This document shows positions 53,962-63,456 of a stretch of 64,000 nucleotides of DNA, piece after piece. The DNA lies in contig NZ_JAMXST010000006.1 of assembly GCF_024124905.1 (NCBI RefSeq), positions 1 through 64,000 on the forward strand. The letters are read 5' to 3'. A model generated the notes under the pieces. The model was given only the letters and a program-made list of their open reading frames with translations. It was not told where the DNA came from and did not search any database. Each line of letters starts with the position of its first letter. The first letter of the stretch is position 1. The stretch comes from Cellulosimicrobium cellulans (lineage in GTDB: Bacteria > Actinomycetota > Actinomycetes > Actinomycetales > Cellulomonadaceae). Both the position numbers and the translations under genes were made by a program.

Positions 53962-56900
53962 ATGCCAAAGCGCGAACGCAGCTCGAACGGCGCCCGTCCG
54001 CTCCCGTTTGAGTTCAACCTGCTGACGCCGGCGTACGAGCCGGCGCACCACGAGATCTACCTGAGCCTGCTCGACGCTGCGCTCGCGGAGCCGGACGTCC
54101 GGAATGTTGCACTCTCCGGGGCATACGGCACTGGGAAGAGCAGCGTCCTCGTCGGGCTAACCGAGGCCTACTCCCAGGAGGAACAAGGTGTCCTCGCCAG
54201 GCTCACAAGGATCACAACGGCCAAGAGGCACAAGTCGCTGAACATCTCGCTGTCGAGCATGGGTCTTGACACCACAGCGGATCTGACGAACCAGATCCAG
54301 AAAGAGATCGTCAAGCAGATCCTCTACACCGTCGCGCCTGCGAAGGCGCCACGCTCCCGCTTCGACCGGACCTCTCGCGGACGGAAGCGAGACGGCCTGC
54401 TCCTGGCGGCGCTCGTCGGCGCTGCGGTAGCCGCGGCTGCCACGCTCGGGCGGAGTATTGGCTCGAGCGTCGTGCACGGGTTCTCGAACCCTACGCTCGC
54501 GTTCGTAGTCACGTTCCTGCTCTCCGGCGCCATCGCCTACCTAGTGCGGCGGATGATGGGTGGCCGCGTGTCGGTAGACCAGGTGGCGGCAGGACCAGCG
54601 AGCATCTCGCTCTCGCGGGCCCCGACCGCAAGCTACTTCGATCAGTACCTCGACGAGATCGTCTACTTCTTCGAGGTCACTCAGTACGACCTCGTCATCT
54701 TCGAGGACATCGACCGGTTCGACGACACAGGGATCTTCGAGGCGCTGCGCTCGCTGAACACGCTGCTGAATTCCGCGCCGCAACTCCGCCGCAAGCCGGT
54801 ACGGTTCGTGTACGCGATGCGCGACTCACTGTTCCAAAAGCTCGAGGATGACCTGAAGGAACCGACGGCCCATCCGGACGAGGCCGCCAAGTCGCACAGC
54901 GGATATACGGCGACAAAACCGCATGACGTTGCAGCTCAGGACGTCCAGCGGGCCAACCGGACGAAGTTCTTCGACGTCGTGATCCCAGTCGTCCCGTTCA
55001 TCACTCGGGAGAACGCCCGGGACATCATGACAAGGGCCTTTCGCGCCGATGGATTCGGCGTCAGCGATCGCCTACTGAACATCGTCGCCCGGCACATCGC
55101 GGACATGCGGCTCGTGACCAACATCCGCAACGAGTTCAAGGTCTTCCACCATCATCTCATCGCCGGCCCTCACCCGGTCCCCGAACTGGACGCGGACAAG
55201 CTGCTTGCGGTGGTCGTCTATAAGAACGTGCATCTGCAGGACTTCGAGAAGATCCGATTCGGCACGAGCAACCTGGACGTTCTCTATGAGCTCGGCCGAG
55301 ACCTCGTCACCCACAACGTCAAGGAGCGGACGCAGCGCATCCAGGACCTGCGCGCCGCACTTGCCAACCAGGACGCTGCGACGTACCGCAGCGAGATGCT
55401 CGGCCGCCGGCTTCACATTGTGATGGGCGACCTCAGCGCGCAGATCACATCACCGCCGTACAACCAGGCCGTGCCGCAGGATCTCCTCACGTCGACAGAA
55501 TTCTGGCGCGACGTATCCGCAGGAGTCAGCAAAGCATCTGTTGCGACGCGCCACGGGTCGTGGCCAATAACACCCCAGCTCGCGGGGGTGTTGCTGAACG
55601 AGCCGCTGACAGCAGAGCGCTGGGACACGCAGGCGCGTCCACAGATGGAGCGTGAACTCGCGAACCTCGAGCGGACCGTAGCCACGCTTTCCCGCGCGAC
55701 CTGGAAAGTGCTCTTCGGGTCCCCGAGAACGCCAACCGCGTCCGGGGAGACGTTCACGGACGCAACGCGGCGCATCCTCGGGTCCGAACTCGCCGCCGAC
55801 CTCGTGCAGCACGGCTACCTGGACGAGTACTTCAGCCTGAACATCGCCCCGTTCTACGCTGAGCAGGTCTCCCTCAACGCAATGAACTTCATCCAGCGGA
55901 ACATCGACAGGGGCGTTTCAGACCTGCTGTACGAGCTGACCGACGCTGACGTCAGCGCAGTCTTGAGCGACCGCCCGAACGCGCTCGAGGACGTGGGCGC
56001 CTACAACGTCACCCTGCTCGACCACCTGCTCACAAAGGCGCCGCACCATGCACGCACCGTCATCACGAATGTCGCGAAGATGGGCGCGGAGGAGATCGGG
56101 ATGCTGTCCGCATACGTCGAGTACGGAAGCATGCCCGGAGAGTTTGTCGAGCAACTCACGCCGTTGTGGTCTTCGATTCTCGCCTACCTGACCGAGGACG
56201 TCCGCGTTGATGTCCCGCGTCTTCGGGGCATGGTCGACGCGGCGCTCAGAGCCTGGAGCGACGAGGTCACCTATGAGCTCGGCTCAAGCGTGCGCTCGTT
56301 CATTGAAGCCGACTACCGTCAGCTGACTTCCCTCTGTGGTGCCAGTTCAAACCGCAGGGCGGCCGAGCTCGCGGTGAGCGCGGGCGTCATCTTCGCTGAC
56401 CTCGACCCCGTCGGGGAAGAGGCGCTTGCGCCCATAAAAAAGGCGCGGGCTTACCCAGTGACCGCCTCCAACCTTGCTCGTGCCACAGGGCTCTCATCGT
56501 TCAGTCTCGATCGCCTCGCCGCAAATGACGACGTCGTGCACGCGACCGTCCTGGACCGCCTCAGTGAATATCTGCATGCGACAGGGAGCGAGCCGACCGT
56601 CGAGGACCCCGCCACGTTTGCCGACGTCCTGGGTGACGTCGCGAACCTCGACGAGGCACTCATCGGTGCCGTCGTGGCGCGGGCGAACCCGGAGTGCGTG
56701 CTTGACGATCTGACTGCCTCGCCACCGAGCACTTGGTCGGCGCTGGCATCACACGGACGCTTCGTGCCGAACGTCGCAAACCTGAACGCGTACATCTTGA
56801 GCCGGTCGGTCGACGCCCCGCTGGTAAGTCTGATGGAGACGAAGGGCCCGATCGTTGACTGGGATGAGTCTGAGACCTCAAGGGCCGTCGTGGTCGCTAT

Positions 56901-57597
56901 TGTGGGAGCCTCCGAAGCGATCCCCGACCCGGCACAGCGAGTCGACCTAGTGTCGGAAGCCCCGGTCGCACGGCGCCTCGCCGGAAGTGAGATCCCGGAC
57001 GAGCGGACAAGCATTGTGAGGATGCTCCTCGAGCACGACCTCGTTGACGACGCGCCAGCAACCTTCGCGCCCACCGCGCTCTCTGACCCCGACGCCTTCG
57101 CCTCCGCTGTCGCGGCCTCCGAGGAGTTCCGCACCTTCATGTCACCGGCTGTGCTGACGGTCGACCGCGTCGACGCGCTCATGCGTCACGACGAGGTCGA
57201 CGACACGATCAAGCGCGCAGTCGTCGCCGACCTGCGCTCGTACCTCGCCGGTGCGCCCGCCAGTGCATGTGTCGCGCTAGCGGAGTACAGCCTGAGCCAT
57301 GACTTGGTGCTGGACGAGGCGGAGCTCGCGACTCTGCAAGGCAGCATCCCCCCGTCCCTGATGGTCCGGCTCCTTGCCGGGTCCGACCTCGCCGGGGGCG
57401 AGCTTGTCCCTCATCTGCGTGCTCTGGGCGGGGTGTACGCAGACCTGGTCGAGCACGACGGTGGCAAAGTACAGCTGCCGGAGAACGAAGTTCACGCGCA
57501 GATTGCCAACCGGCTGAAGGCCGCCGCAATCGTCTCGCGGGTCCGGAGAGACGGGAAGGGGAACCTGAACGTGTGGCGACACGTCGAAACGAGCTAG
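53962..57597 (+). CDS. KAP/YobI-like P-loop NTPase with membrane insertion, candidate defence protein
   Basis: This protein has 1211 residues. Walker A GAYGTGKSS is at residues 53-61 (Lys59) and Walker B YDLVIFEDIDRFDD at about 242-255. Between them lie two hydrophobic helices (about 144-163 and 177-197), the feature that defines KAP-type NTPases (Kidins220, PifA) and the related YobI-like ATPases. A sensor-like RFVYAMRDSLF and an arginine-containing VVPFITRENARDIM follow, then about 750 residues of helical repeats without a known domain. PifA excludes phage T7, so a membrane-linked defence role is plausible but not shown. Codon use is less GC-biased than in neighbouring genes (ATA, ACA and TGT occur), it stands alone, and its start lacks a clear ribosome site. 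These are signs of acquisition. Confidence 0.75.
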   Translation: MPKRERSSNGARPLPFEFNLLTPAYEPAHHEIYLSLLDAALAEPDVRNVALSGAYGTGKSSVLVGLTEAYSQEEQGVLARLTRITTAKRHKSLNISLSSMGLDTTADLTNQIQKEIVKQILYTVAPAKAPRSRFDRTSRGRKRDGLLLAALVGAAVAAAATLGRSIGSSVVHGFSNPTLAFVVTFLLSGAIAYLVRRMMGGRVSVDQVAAGPASISLSRAPTASYFDQYLDEIVYFFEVTQYDLVIFEDIDRFDDTGIFEALRSLNTLLNSAPQLRRKPVRFVYAMRDSLFQKLEDDLKEPTAHPDEAAKSHSGYTATKPHDVAAQDVQRANRTKFFDVVIPVVPFITRENARDIMTRAFRADGFGVSDRLLNIVARHIADMRLVTNIRNEFKVFHHHLIAGPHPVPELDADKLLAVVVYKNVHLQDFEKIRFGTSNLDVLYELGRDLVTHNVKERTQRIQDLRAALANQDAATYRSEMLGRRLHIVMGDLSAQITSPPYNQAVPQDLLTSTEFWRDVSAGVSKASVATRHGSWPITPQLAGVLLNEPLTAERWDTQARPQMERELANLERTVATLSRATWKVLFGSPRTPTASGETFTDATRRILGSELAADLVQHGYLDEYFSLNIAPFYAEQVSLNAMNFIQRNIDRGVSDLLYELTDADVSAVLSDRPNALEDVGAYNVTLLDHLLTKAPHHARTVITNVAKMGAEEIGMLSAYVEYGSMPGEFVEQLTPLWSSILAYLTEDVRVDVPRLRGMVDAALRAWSDEVTYELGSSVRSFIEADYRQLTSLCGASSNRRAAELAVSAGVIFADLDPVGEEALAPIKKARAYPVTASNLARATGLSSFSLDRLAANDDVVHATVLDRLSEYLHATGSEPTVEDPATFADVLGDVANLDEALIGAVVARANPECVLDDLTASPPSTWSALASHGRFVPNVANLNAYILSRSVDAPLVSLMETKGPIVDWDESETSRAVVVAIVGASEAIPDPAQRVDLVSEAPVARRLAGSEIPDERTSIVRMLLEHDLVDDAPATFAPTALSDPDAFASAVAASEEFRTFMSPAVLTVDRVDALMRHDEVDDTIKRAVVADLRSYLAGAPASACVALAEYSLSHDLVLDEAELATLQGSIPPSLMVRLLAGSDLAGGELVPHLRALGGVYADLVEHDGGKVQLPENEVHAQIANRLKAAAIVSRVRRDGKGNLNVWRHVETS

Positions 57598-58225
57598 CGA
57601 GAGCCGCGCGCAGAGCCAAAGGACTGCTCACTGGGGCGCAGCGCCCGCGATCTAGCTATGCGTTCTGTGGTCGGACCGCCGTTTACGAACCAGACCAACA
57701 CGGTTGGTGTACCTGGCCTCCGTGTAGATCCCCGCCGCGCAGACAAGCTCGGGCCGCGGCCAGTCGCTGGGTGGGAGTCGCCCGTCCGCCGCCCGCTCAC
57801 TGCCGGGCGAGCGCAGGTCGAGGTCGGCGCCGACTGTGCTACGGGCGTCGGGCGCGACGGCGAAGTGCGCCGACTTGCTGCGGGGCTCAAGCCCAGTTCG
57901 TCGGAGCCGCGGTTGCTGTCGGCGCCACCTCGTGTTCGCTCCGGTACGCCCGACGAGTCGTCCACGGATCTCCTTACGCTCAGACCTACTCGCGCGCGGG
58001 TGGGCGCAGCGAAGGCGGATTGGGGTGACTCTGGTCGCCTGGGCTTGGCTGGGTGCGGGAGCATCACGTCGCGATAGCCGCAGCAGGCCCGATGCGCGGC
58101 GATGATCGCCGGTCCGGCGCCCTCCACGACCGCCGTCGCCCGTTCCAGTAGCGGCGCCATCGACTCTGGCGCGATCGGAGCCGTCGAGTCCTCTCCTCGA
58201 CCACGGTTCTCCCTCGGCGGAGGGT
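57598..58225. other. 628-bp region without a supported gene
   Basis: Short open frames exist on both strands, but none has a ribosome site with a family-like product. GC content is still slightly below that of the flanking xyl genes, so this may be decayed DNA from the same acquired segment as the NTPase. I see no tRNA, att-like direct repeat or strong terminator. Confidence 0.4.
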
Positions 58226-59467
58226 TCAGTCCTCGGCGACCCAGGCGCTCGGGTCCTCGACGACGCCGCGCAGGACCTCGCGCGCGCCGCCGGTGAGGGC
58301 GGCGTGGTCGCCGACCGGGGCGGGGACCAGGACGACGTCCGTCCACGGGGCGGCGAGGACGCGCGTGCGCAGCTCGGCGTCGGCCGCGCTGCGCAGGTAG
58401 GGCAGGAGCGCGGGGTAGATGCCGCCGAGCAGGACGGTGTCGATGTCGACGAGGTTCACGTAGTCGGCGAGCGCGCTGCCGAGCGCGGTCCCGGCCCGCT
58501 CGACGGCGGCGAGCGCGCCGGGCTCCGCGGCGTCGAGCGCGGCCACGAGCGCCTCGGTGGGCGCGTCGACGGGCAGCCCCGCCCCGCGCAGGAGCGCGTC
58601 CTTGCCCGCGTACTGCTCGAGGCAGCCGGTCGCGCCGCAGCGGCAGCGCGGGCCGCGCGGGTCGACGACGACGTGCCCGACCTCGCCGGTCCAGCCGTGG
58701 CGTCCGTGGAACAGCCGGCGGTCGACGACGATCGCGGACCCGATGCCGACGTCTCCGGACACGTAGAGGTAGGTCGACGGCGCCGCCTCGGGCGCGGGGT
58801 CGGACGCGTCGTCGGCCACGACGCCGTGGCTCGCCTGGGCGAGCGCGGCGAGCTTGGCCTCGTTGCCGATCTCGACGGGGACGTCGGGGCCGAGCCCGAG
58901 GAGCGGGCCGGGGTCGAGGTGGGACCAGCCGAGGTTGGGGGCGACCTCGAGCCGCCCCGCGCGCGTGTCGACGAGGCCGGGCAGGGCGAGGCGGGCGCCC
59001 GCGACGGTCATGCCGTCGGCGCGGACGCTCGCGAGGAGGTCCTGCGCGATGCGGCCGAGCCGCGCGAGCACGTCGGTGGGGTCGCTGTCGTGGAGGTCGT
59101 CGGGGTCGACGTGCTCGGCGACGACGGCGCCCGTGAGGTCGAGCACGCGGCCGCCGAGGTAGTCGACGTTGACCTCCAGGCCGAGCCCGACGATCGAGCG
59201 CGGCGCGGGGGCGAGGGGGACCGCGGGCCGGCCGGCGCGCTGCGGGGTCGCGGGCGGGAGCTCGGCGACGATGGCCGCGGCGACGAGGCGGTCCACCAGC
59301 GTCGAGACGGTCGCGCGCGTGAGACCGCTCGACGCCGCGATGTCGGCGCGCGAGCACGGCTCGGCGGACTCGAAGACCGCGCGGGCGACGAGAGCGAGGT
59401 TGTGCTCGCGCAGCGTGGCCTGCCGGGCTGCTGGGGGACCCGTGCGGGTCGCGACGCTGCGGTTCAC
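58226..59467 (-). CDS. xylR: ROK-family xylose repressor
   Basis: This 413-residue ROK regulator has a winged helix-turn-helix at about residues 15-70 (ATLREHNLALVARAVFESAEPCSRADIAASSGLTRATVSTLVDRL). The ROK sugar-kinase-like core contains GLGLEVNVDYLGGRVLDL, GNEAKLAALA, SGDVGIGSAIVVDRRLFHGRHGWTGEVGHVVVDP and the zinc motif CRCGATGCLEQY. It is divergent from xylA, as for XylR in many Gram-positive bacteria. The GTG at 59467 matches the family; an ATG at 59503 would add 12 residues and overlap the xylA operator. Repression of xylAB relieved by xylose is expected. Confidence 0.88.
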   Translation of the reverse strand: MNRSVATRTGPPAARQATLREHNLALVARAVFESAEPCSRADIAASSGLTRATVSTLVDRLVAAAIVAELPPATPQRAGRPAVPLAPAPRSIVGLGLEVNVDYLGGRVLDLTGAVVAEHVDPDDLHDSDPTDVLARLGRIAQDLLASVRADGMTVAGARLALPGLVDTRAGRLEVAPNLGWSHLDPGPLLGLGPDVPVEIGNEAKLAALAQASHGVVADDASDPAPEAAPSTYLYVSGDVGIGSAIVVDRRLFHGRHGWTGEVGHVVVDPRGPRCRCGATGCLEQYAGKDALLRGAGLPVDAPTEALVAALDAAEPGALAAVERAGTALGSALADYVNLVDIDTVLLGGIYPALLPYLRSAADAELRTRVLAAPWTDVVLVPAPVGDHAALTGGAREVLRGVVEDPSAWVAED

Positions 59468-59471
59468 GGTC

Positions 59472-59505
59472 TTGACCTTACCGACCCGGGCGGATAAGTT
59501 CATCC
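59472..59505 (+). promoter_or_regulatory. xylA promoter with imperfect palindromic operator
   Basis: TTGACC (59472-59477) and TAAGTT (59495-59500) lie 17 bp apart. GGATAAGTTCATCC (59492-59505), with outer arms GGAT/ATCC, overlaps the -10 box and is the best XylR-site candidate. Transcription would begin near 59507, leaving about 60 nt of leader before the xylA GTG. Confidence 0.55.
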
Positions 59506-59569
59506 GTACGACATAAATAGGCCGTCGGCGCGAGGACAGCGCCGCGGCCCTCTCGACGAGGAGACCACC

Positions 59570-60760
59570 GTGGCCGACGAGACCACCCGGCACGACGCAG
59601 ACATCAACTTCTCCTTCGGTCTGTGGACCGTGGGCTGGACCGCGCAGGACCAGTTCGGCAGCGCCAGCCGTCCCGCGCTCGACCCGGCCGAGTCGGTGCG
59701 CCGCCTGGCCGACCTCGGCGCGTGGGGCTTCACGTTCCACGACGACGACGTCGTGCCCTTCGGCGCCGACGACGCCGAGCGCACCAAGCGCCTCGACTCC
59801 GTGCGCCAGGCGGCGCAGGAGACGGGCCTGGTCATCGAGATGGTGACGACGAACCTGTTCAGCCACCCCGTGTTCAAGGACGGCGGTCTCACGTCGAACG
59901 ACCGCGGCGTGCGTCGCTACGCGCTGCGCAAGGTGCTGCGCAACGTCGACCTCACCGCCGAGCTGGGCGCCAAGACGTTCGTGATGTGGGGCGGCCGCGA
60001 GGGCACCGAGTACGACGGCGCCAAGGACCTGCACTCCGCGCACGAGCGCTACGCCGAGGGCCTCGACCTCACCGCGGCGTACATCAAGGAGAAGGGCTAC
60101 GACCTCAAGATCGCGCTCGAGCCCAAGCCGAACGAGCCCCGCGGCGACATCTTCCTGCCGACGATCGGTCACGCGCTCGGCCTCATCGCCAAGCTCGACA
60201 ACGGCGACATCGTGGGCCTCAACCCGGAGACGGGCCACGAGCAGATGGCCGGCCTCAACTACACGCACGGCCTCGCCCAGGCGCTGTGGGCGGGCAAGCT
60301 CTTCCACATCGACCTCAACGGCCAGCGCTCGATCAAGTTCGACCAGGACCTCGTGTTCGGCCACGGCGACCTGCTCTCGGCCTTCTTCACGGTCGACCTG
60401 CTCGAGAACGGCTTCCCGAACGGCGGCCCCACGTACACGGGCCCGCGCCACTTCGACTACAAGCCGTCGCGCACCGAGAACGAGGTCGGCGTGTGGGACT
60501 CCGCGCGCGCCAACATGGAGACCTACCGCCTGCTCGCGCGCAAGGCCGCGGCCTACCGTGCCGACTCCCGCGTCCAGGAGGCGTTCGCGCACTCCGGCGT
60601 GTTCGAGCTGGGCCAGCCGACCCTCGCCGAGGGCGAGTCCGTGGCCGACCTGCTCGCGGACCGCAGCGCGTACGAGGAGTTCGACGTCGACGCCGCGGCG
60701 AACCGCGACTTCGGCTTCGTGCGCCTCAACCAGCTCGCGCTCGAGCACCTGATCGGCTGA
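59570..60760 (+). CDS. xylA: Xylose isomerase
   Basis: This 396-residue class I (actinobacterial type) enzyme interconverts D-xylose and D-xylulose. Hallmarks are [18 protein letters not shown] at the N-terminus, [10 protein letters not shown] (active-site His/Asp), [17 protein letters not shown], the metal ligand Glu in [24 protein letters not shown] and [18 protein letters not shown]. The GTG start has GACGAGGAG upstream. It precedes xylB by one base and is divergent from xylR, forming a complete xylose locus. Confidence 0.97.
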   Translation: MADETTRHDADINFSFGLWTVGWTAQDQFGSASRPALDPAESVRRLADLGAWGFTFHDDDVVPFGADDAERTKRLDSVRQAAQETGLVIEMVTTNLFSHPVFKDGGLTSNDRGVRRYALRKVLRNVDLTAELGAKTFVMWGGREGTEYDGAKDLHSAHERYAEGLDLTAAYIKEKGYDLKIALEPKPNEPRGDIFLPTIGHALGLIAKLDNGDIVGLNPETGHEQMAGLNYTHGLAQALWAGKLFHIDLNGQRSIKFDQDLVFGHGDLLSAFFTVDLLENGFPNGGPTYTGPRHFDYKPSRTENEVGVWDSARANMETYRLLARKAAAYRADSRVQEAFAHSGVFELGQPTLAEGESVADLLADRSAYEEFDVDAAANRDFGFVRLNQLALEHLIG

Positions 60761-60761
60761 G

Positions 60762-62357
60762 GTGACGACCGACGCCAGGACGTCCGACGCCGGCGGCGAG
60801 CGCACGCTCGTCGCCGGCGTCGACACGTCCACGCAGTCCTGCAAGGTCGTCGTGCGCGACGCCGCGACGGGCGCCCTCGTGCGCACCGGCTCGGCCAAGC
60901 ACCCCGACGGCACCGAGGTGCACCCCGACGCGTGGTGGGCCGCGTTCCGCGAGGCCGCGTCCGCGGCGGGCGGGCTCGACGACGTCGCGGCGCTCGCCGT
61001 CGGCGGCCAGCAGCACGGGCTCGTCGCGCTCGACGCGGAGGGGAACGTCGTCCGCGATGCGCTCCTGTGGAACGACACGCGCTCGGCCCCGGCCGCGCGC
61101 GACCTGATCCGCGAGCTCGGCGAGGCCCGCCTCGCCGAGGGCGTCCCCGACGCCCACGACCGGGTCGAGTCCGCGACCGAGGCGGGCGCCCAGGCGTGGG
61201 CCGACGCGATCGGGTCGGTGCCGGTCGCGTCGCTCACGGTGACGAAGCTGCGCTGGCTGCGCGACGCGGAGCCGGAGAACGCGGCGCGCGTCGCCGCCGT
61301 CGCGCTGCCGCACGACTGGCTCACGTGGCGCATCGCGGGGTACGGCCCGGTGGGCGACGAGTCCGCGCCGCTCGGCCCGGACCTCGACGCGCTCGCCACC
61401 GACGCGTCCGACGCGTCCGGGACGGGGTACTACGACGCGACCCGCGACGACGGGGACGACGGCCGGGGCGCGTACCGCCTCGACCTGCTGGAGCTCGCGT
61501 TCGGCCGGACCGACGTCGTGCTCCCGCGCGTGGTCGCTCCGTCCGCCGTGGCGGGCGTCGCGCACGCGTCGGTCGCAGGGAGCGCGGTCGAGGGCGGCAC
61601 GCTGCTCGGCCCCGGCGCGGGCGACAACGCCGGTGCCGCGCTCGGCCTCGGCATGGTCGCGGGCGACGTCGCGGTGTCGATCGGGACGTCGGGCGTCGTG
61701 TCCGCCGTGACCGACGACCGCACGGCGGACGGCTCCGGCCTCGTCAACGGGTTCTCCGACGCGACGGGCCGGTACCTGCTGCTCGCGGTGACGCTCAACG
61801 CGAGCCGGGTGCTCGACGCGGCGCGCGCCGTCCTCGGCGTCGACCACGCGGGGCTGTCGCGGCTCGCGCTCCAGGCGCCTCCCGGCGCGGACGGGCTCGT
61901 GCTCGTGCCGTACCTGGAGGGCGAGCGCATGCCCAACCGCCCCGACGCGTCGGGCACGCTGCACGGGATCCGGCTCGGCACGTCGACGCCGGAGCACCTC
62001 GCGCGCGCGTACGTCGAGGGCATGCTGTGCGGCCTCGCGGACGGGCTCGACGCGCTGCGGGCGCTCGGCGTCCGGGTCGAGCGCGTGCAGCTCATCGGCG
62101 GCGGCGCGCAGTCCGAGGCGGTCCGGCGCATCGCGCCGCAGGTCCTGGGCCTGCCCGTCACGGTCCCCGAGCCGGGCGAGTACGTGGCCGACGGCGCCGC
62201 GCGCCAGGCCGCGTGGGTCCTCGCCGCGCACGAGGCGGGCGGCTCCAGGGAGGACGTCGCGCCGCCCTCCTGGGCCGCGTCGTCGGCCACGGTGGTCGAG
62301 GCCGACCCGGTCCCGGCGATCCGCGACCAGTACGCGGCGGTCCGCGACCTCGTCTGA
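60762..62357 (+). CDS. xylB: Xylulokinase
   Basis: This 531-residue FGGY-family sugar kinase phosphorylates D-xylulose. The N-terminal phosphate-binding motif is [15 protein letters not shown], followed by [14 protein letters not shown] (family signature), LLWNDTRS and KLRWLRD. The C-terminal half has [27 protein letters not shown] and the adenosine-site [16 protein letters not shown]. Inserts near residues 190-230 make it longer than E. coli XylB (484). The GTG at 60762 follows the xylA stop by one base, so the pair is an operon. A strong hairpin follows. Confidence 0.95.
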   Translation: MTTDARTSDAGGERTLVAGVDTSTQSCKVVVRDAATGALVRTGSAKHPDGTEVHPDAWWAAFREAASAAGGLDDVAALAVGGQQHGLVALDAEGNVVRDALLWNDTRSAPAARDLIRELGEARLAEGVPDAHDRVESATEAGAQAWADAIGSVPVASLTVTKLRWLRDAEPENAARVAAVALPHDWLTWRIAGYGPVGDESAPLGPDLDALATDASDASGTGYYDATRDDGDDGRGAYRLDLLELAFGRTDVVLPRVVAPSAVAGVAHASVAGSAVEGGTLLGPGAGDNAGAALGLGMVAGDVAVSIGTSGVVSAVTDDRTADGSGLVNGFSDATGRYLLLAVTLNASRVLDAARAVLGVDHAGLSRLALQAPPGADGLVLVPYLEGERMPNRPDASGTLHGIRLGTSTPEHLARAYVEGMLCGLADGLDALRALGVRVERVQLIGGGAQSEAVRRIAPQVLGLPVTVPEPGEYVADGAARQAAWVLAAHEAGGSREDVAPPSWAASSATVVEADPVPAIRDQYAAVRDLV

Positions 62358-62377
62358 CACGACCTCGTGACAGCAGG

Positions 62378-62412
62378 GAAGGGCCCGGCCCCCGTGAGGG
62401 GGTCGGGCCCTT
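62378..62412 (+). terminator. Rho-independent-type terminator after xylB
   Basis: GAAGGGCCCGGCCCCC (62378-62393) faces GGGGTCGGGCCCTTC (62398-62412), a GC-rich stem of about 15 bp with a GTGA loop. It starts 20 bp after the xylB stop and lies between convergent genes, so it may serve both. Confidence 0.75.
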
Positions 62413-62441
62413 CGTGCGCCCACGACGCGGGGCGGGAGCGG

Positions 62442-62774
62442 TCAGAGCACGCGGACGACGGGGCCCGTCACTCCGGCCTTGCGGCCCACCGCGGCGGCGC
62501 CGGTCACGCCCCAGACCGGGCCCTCGATCGTCACCGACGCGACGCTCGTCGTGGAGACCGAGCGGTTGAGGTTCATCCCGTAGGCGGAGCCGTAGACCTC
62601 GAGCAGGACCCAGTCGCACGTGCCCGCGCTGACGGTGAAGACGTTCCCGGTCCGGGTCACGTCGAACGAGCACACGCCGCCGTCGTAGGGGGTCGCGCTC
62701 GCCGAGGGCGCGATCGCGACGGCGGCCGCAGCGAGGGCGGAGACGGCCAGGGTGCGCAGTCGGATGGTTCGCAT
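62442..62774 (-). CDS. Small secreted protein of unknown function
   Basis: This exported protein of 110 residues has a signal peptide (MRTIRLRTLAVSALAAAAVAIAPSASA, cleavage near 27) and a mature part of about 83 residues. Two cysteines (GGVCSFDV and GTCDWVLLEVYG) could form a disulfide. The rest is beta-prone, with Val/Thr/Ser alternation (STTSVASVTIEGPVWGVTG). I recognise no family. The ATG follows AAAGGAG, a strong ribosome site. It is probably monocistronic. Confidence 0.7.
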   Translation of the reverse strand: MRTIRLRTLAVSALAAAAVAIAPSASATPYDGGVCSFDVTRTGNVFTVSAGTCDWVLLEVYGSAYGMNLNRSVSTTSVASVTIEGPVWGVTGAAAVGRKAGVTGPVVRVL

Positions 62775-62894
62775 GGAGCTCCTTTGCTCAGGTGTGGGGG
62801 CCGGGATCGGCTCGGCCACAGTTCACCGTGGCGCGGCCCTGCCAGCAACTCGTGGACTACGTAACTTTGACCTCCAGCAGGTACGTGCTTTCCC

Positions 62895-63431
62895 TTACGC
62901 GCCGCCGGCGAAGCCCGTCTGCCGCCACGCCTCGTAGACGGCGATCGACGCCGCGTTGGTGAGGTTGAGCGAGCGGCGCCCGGGCAGCATGGGGATCTTG
63001 AGCTGGTCCGTGATCCGCTCGTGGGCGAGCACGTCGGCGGGCAGACCCGTCGGCTCGGGGCCGAACAGCAGGACGTCGTCCGGCCGGTAGGTGACGTCCG
63101 TGAACGACGTCGTCGCGCGCGTCGTGAACGCGAAGACCCGGCCGGGGAGGGTCGCGAGCGCGGCGTCCAGGTCCGCGTGCACCTCGACGGCCGCGAGGTC
63201 GTGGTAGTCGAGGCCCGCGCGGCGCAGCCTGGGCTCGTCGAGGTCGAACCCGAGCGGCTCGACGAGGTGCAGACGCGCCCCGGTCACCGCCGCGAGGCGG
63301 ATCGCGTTGCCCGTGTTGCCGGGGATGCGCGGCTCGTGGAACACCACGTGGGGCAGGGTCGACGGCGATCGGGCGGCCGGGTCGGCGACGTGCGGCCGCC
63401 AGTCGGTGCGGGGGTCGGGGGTCTCGTTCAC
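62895..63431 (-). CDS. trmL: tRNA (cytidine/uridine-34 2'-O)-methyltransferase, TrmL type
   Basis: This 178-residue SPOUT methyltransferase modifies the wobble base of leucine tRNAs. Its motifs are HVVFHEPRIPGNTGNAIRLAAVTGARLHLVEPLGF (motif 1 with the catalytic Arg and Asn), LLFGPEPTGLP (motif 2) and IPMLPGRRSLNLTNAASIAVYEAWRQ (motif 3, cofactor knot). It has a 25-residue N-terminal extension. GTG at 63431 is the first codon; it lies 25 bp after the stop of the ECF42 gene upstream, with which it may be co-transcribed. Confidence 0.93.
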   Translation of the reverse strand: MNETPDPRTDWRPHVADPAARSPSTLPHVVFHEPRIPGNTGNAIRLAAVTGARLHLVEPLGFDLDEPRLRRAGLDYHDLAAVEVHADLDAALATLPGRVFAFTTRATTSFTDVTYRPDDVLLFGPEPTGLPADVLAHERITDQLKIPMLPGRRSLNLTNAASIAVYEAWRQTGFAGGA

Positions 63432-63456
63432 GCACCGATTCTCGCAGCGTCGCGCG

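Noticed and set aside
57658-58077. Plus-strand frame of 139 codons after the NTPase
   Set aside because: No ribosome site, Arg/Pro/Ser-biased composition and no family resemblance.
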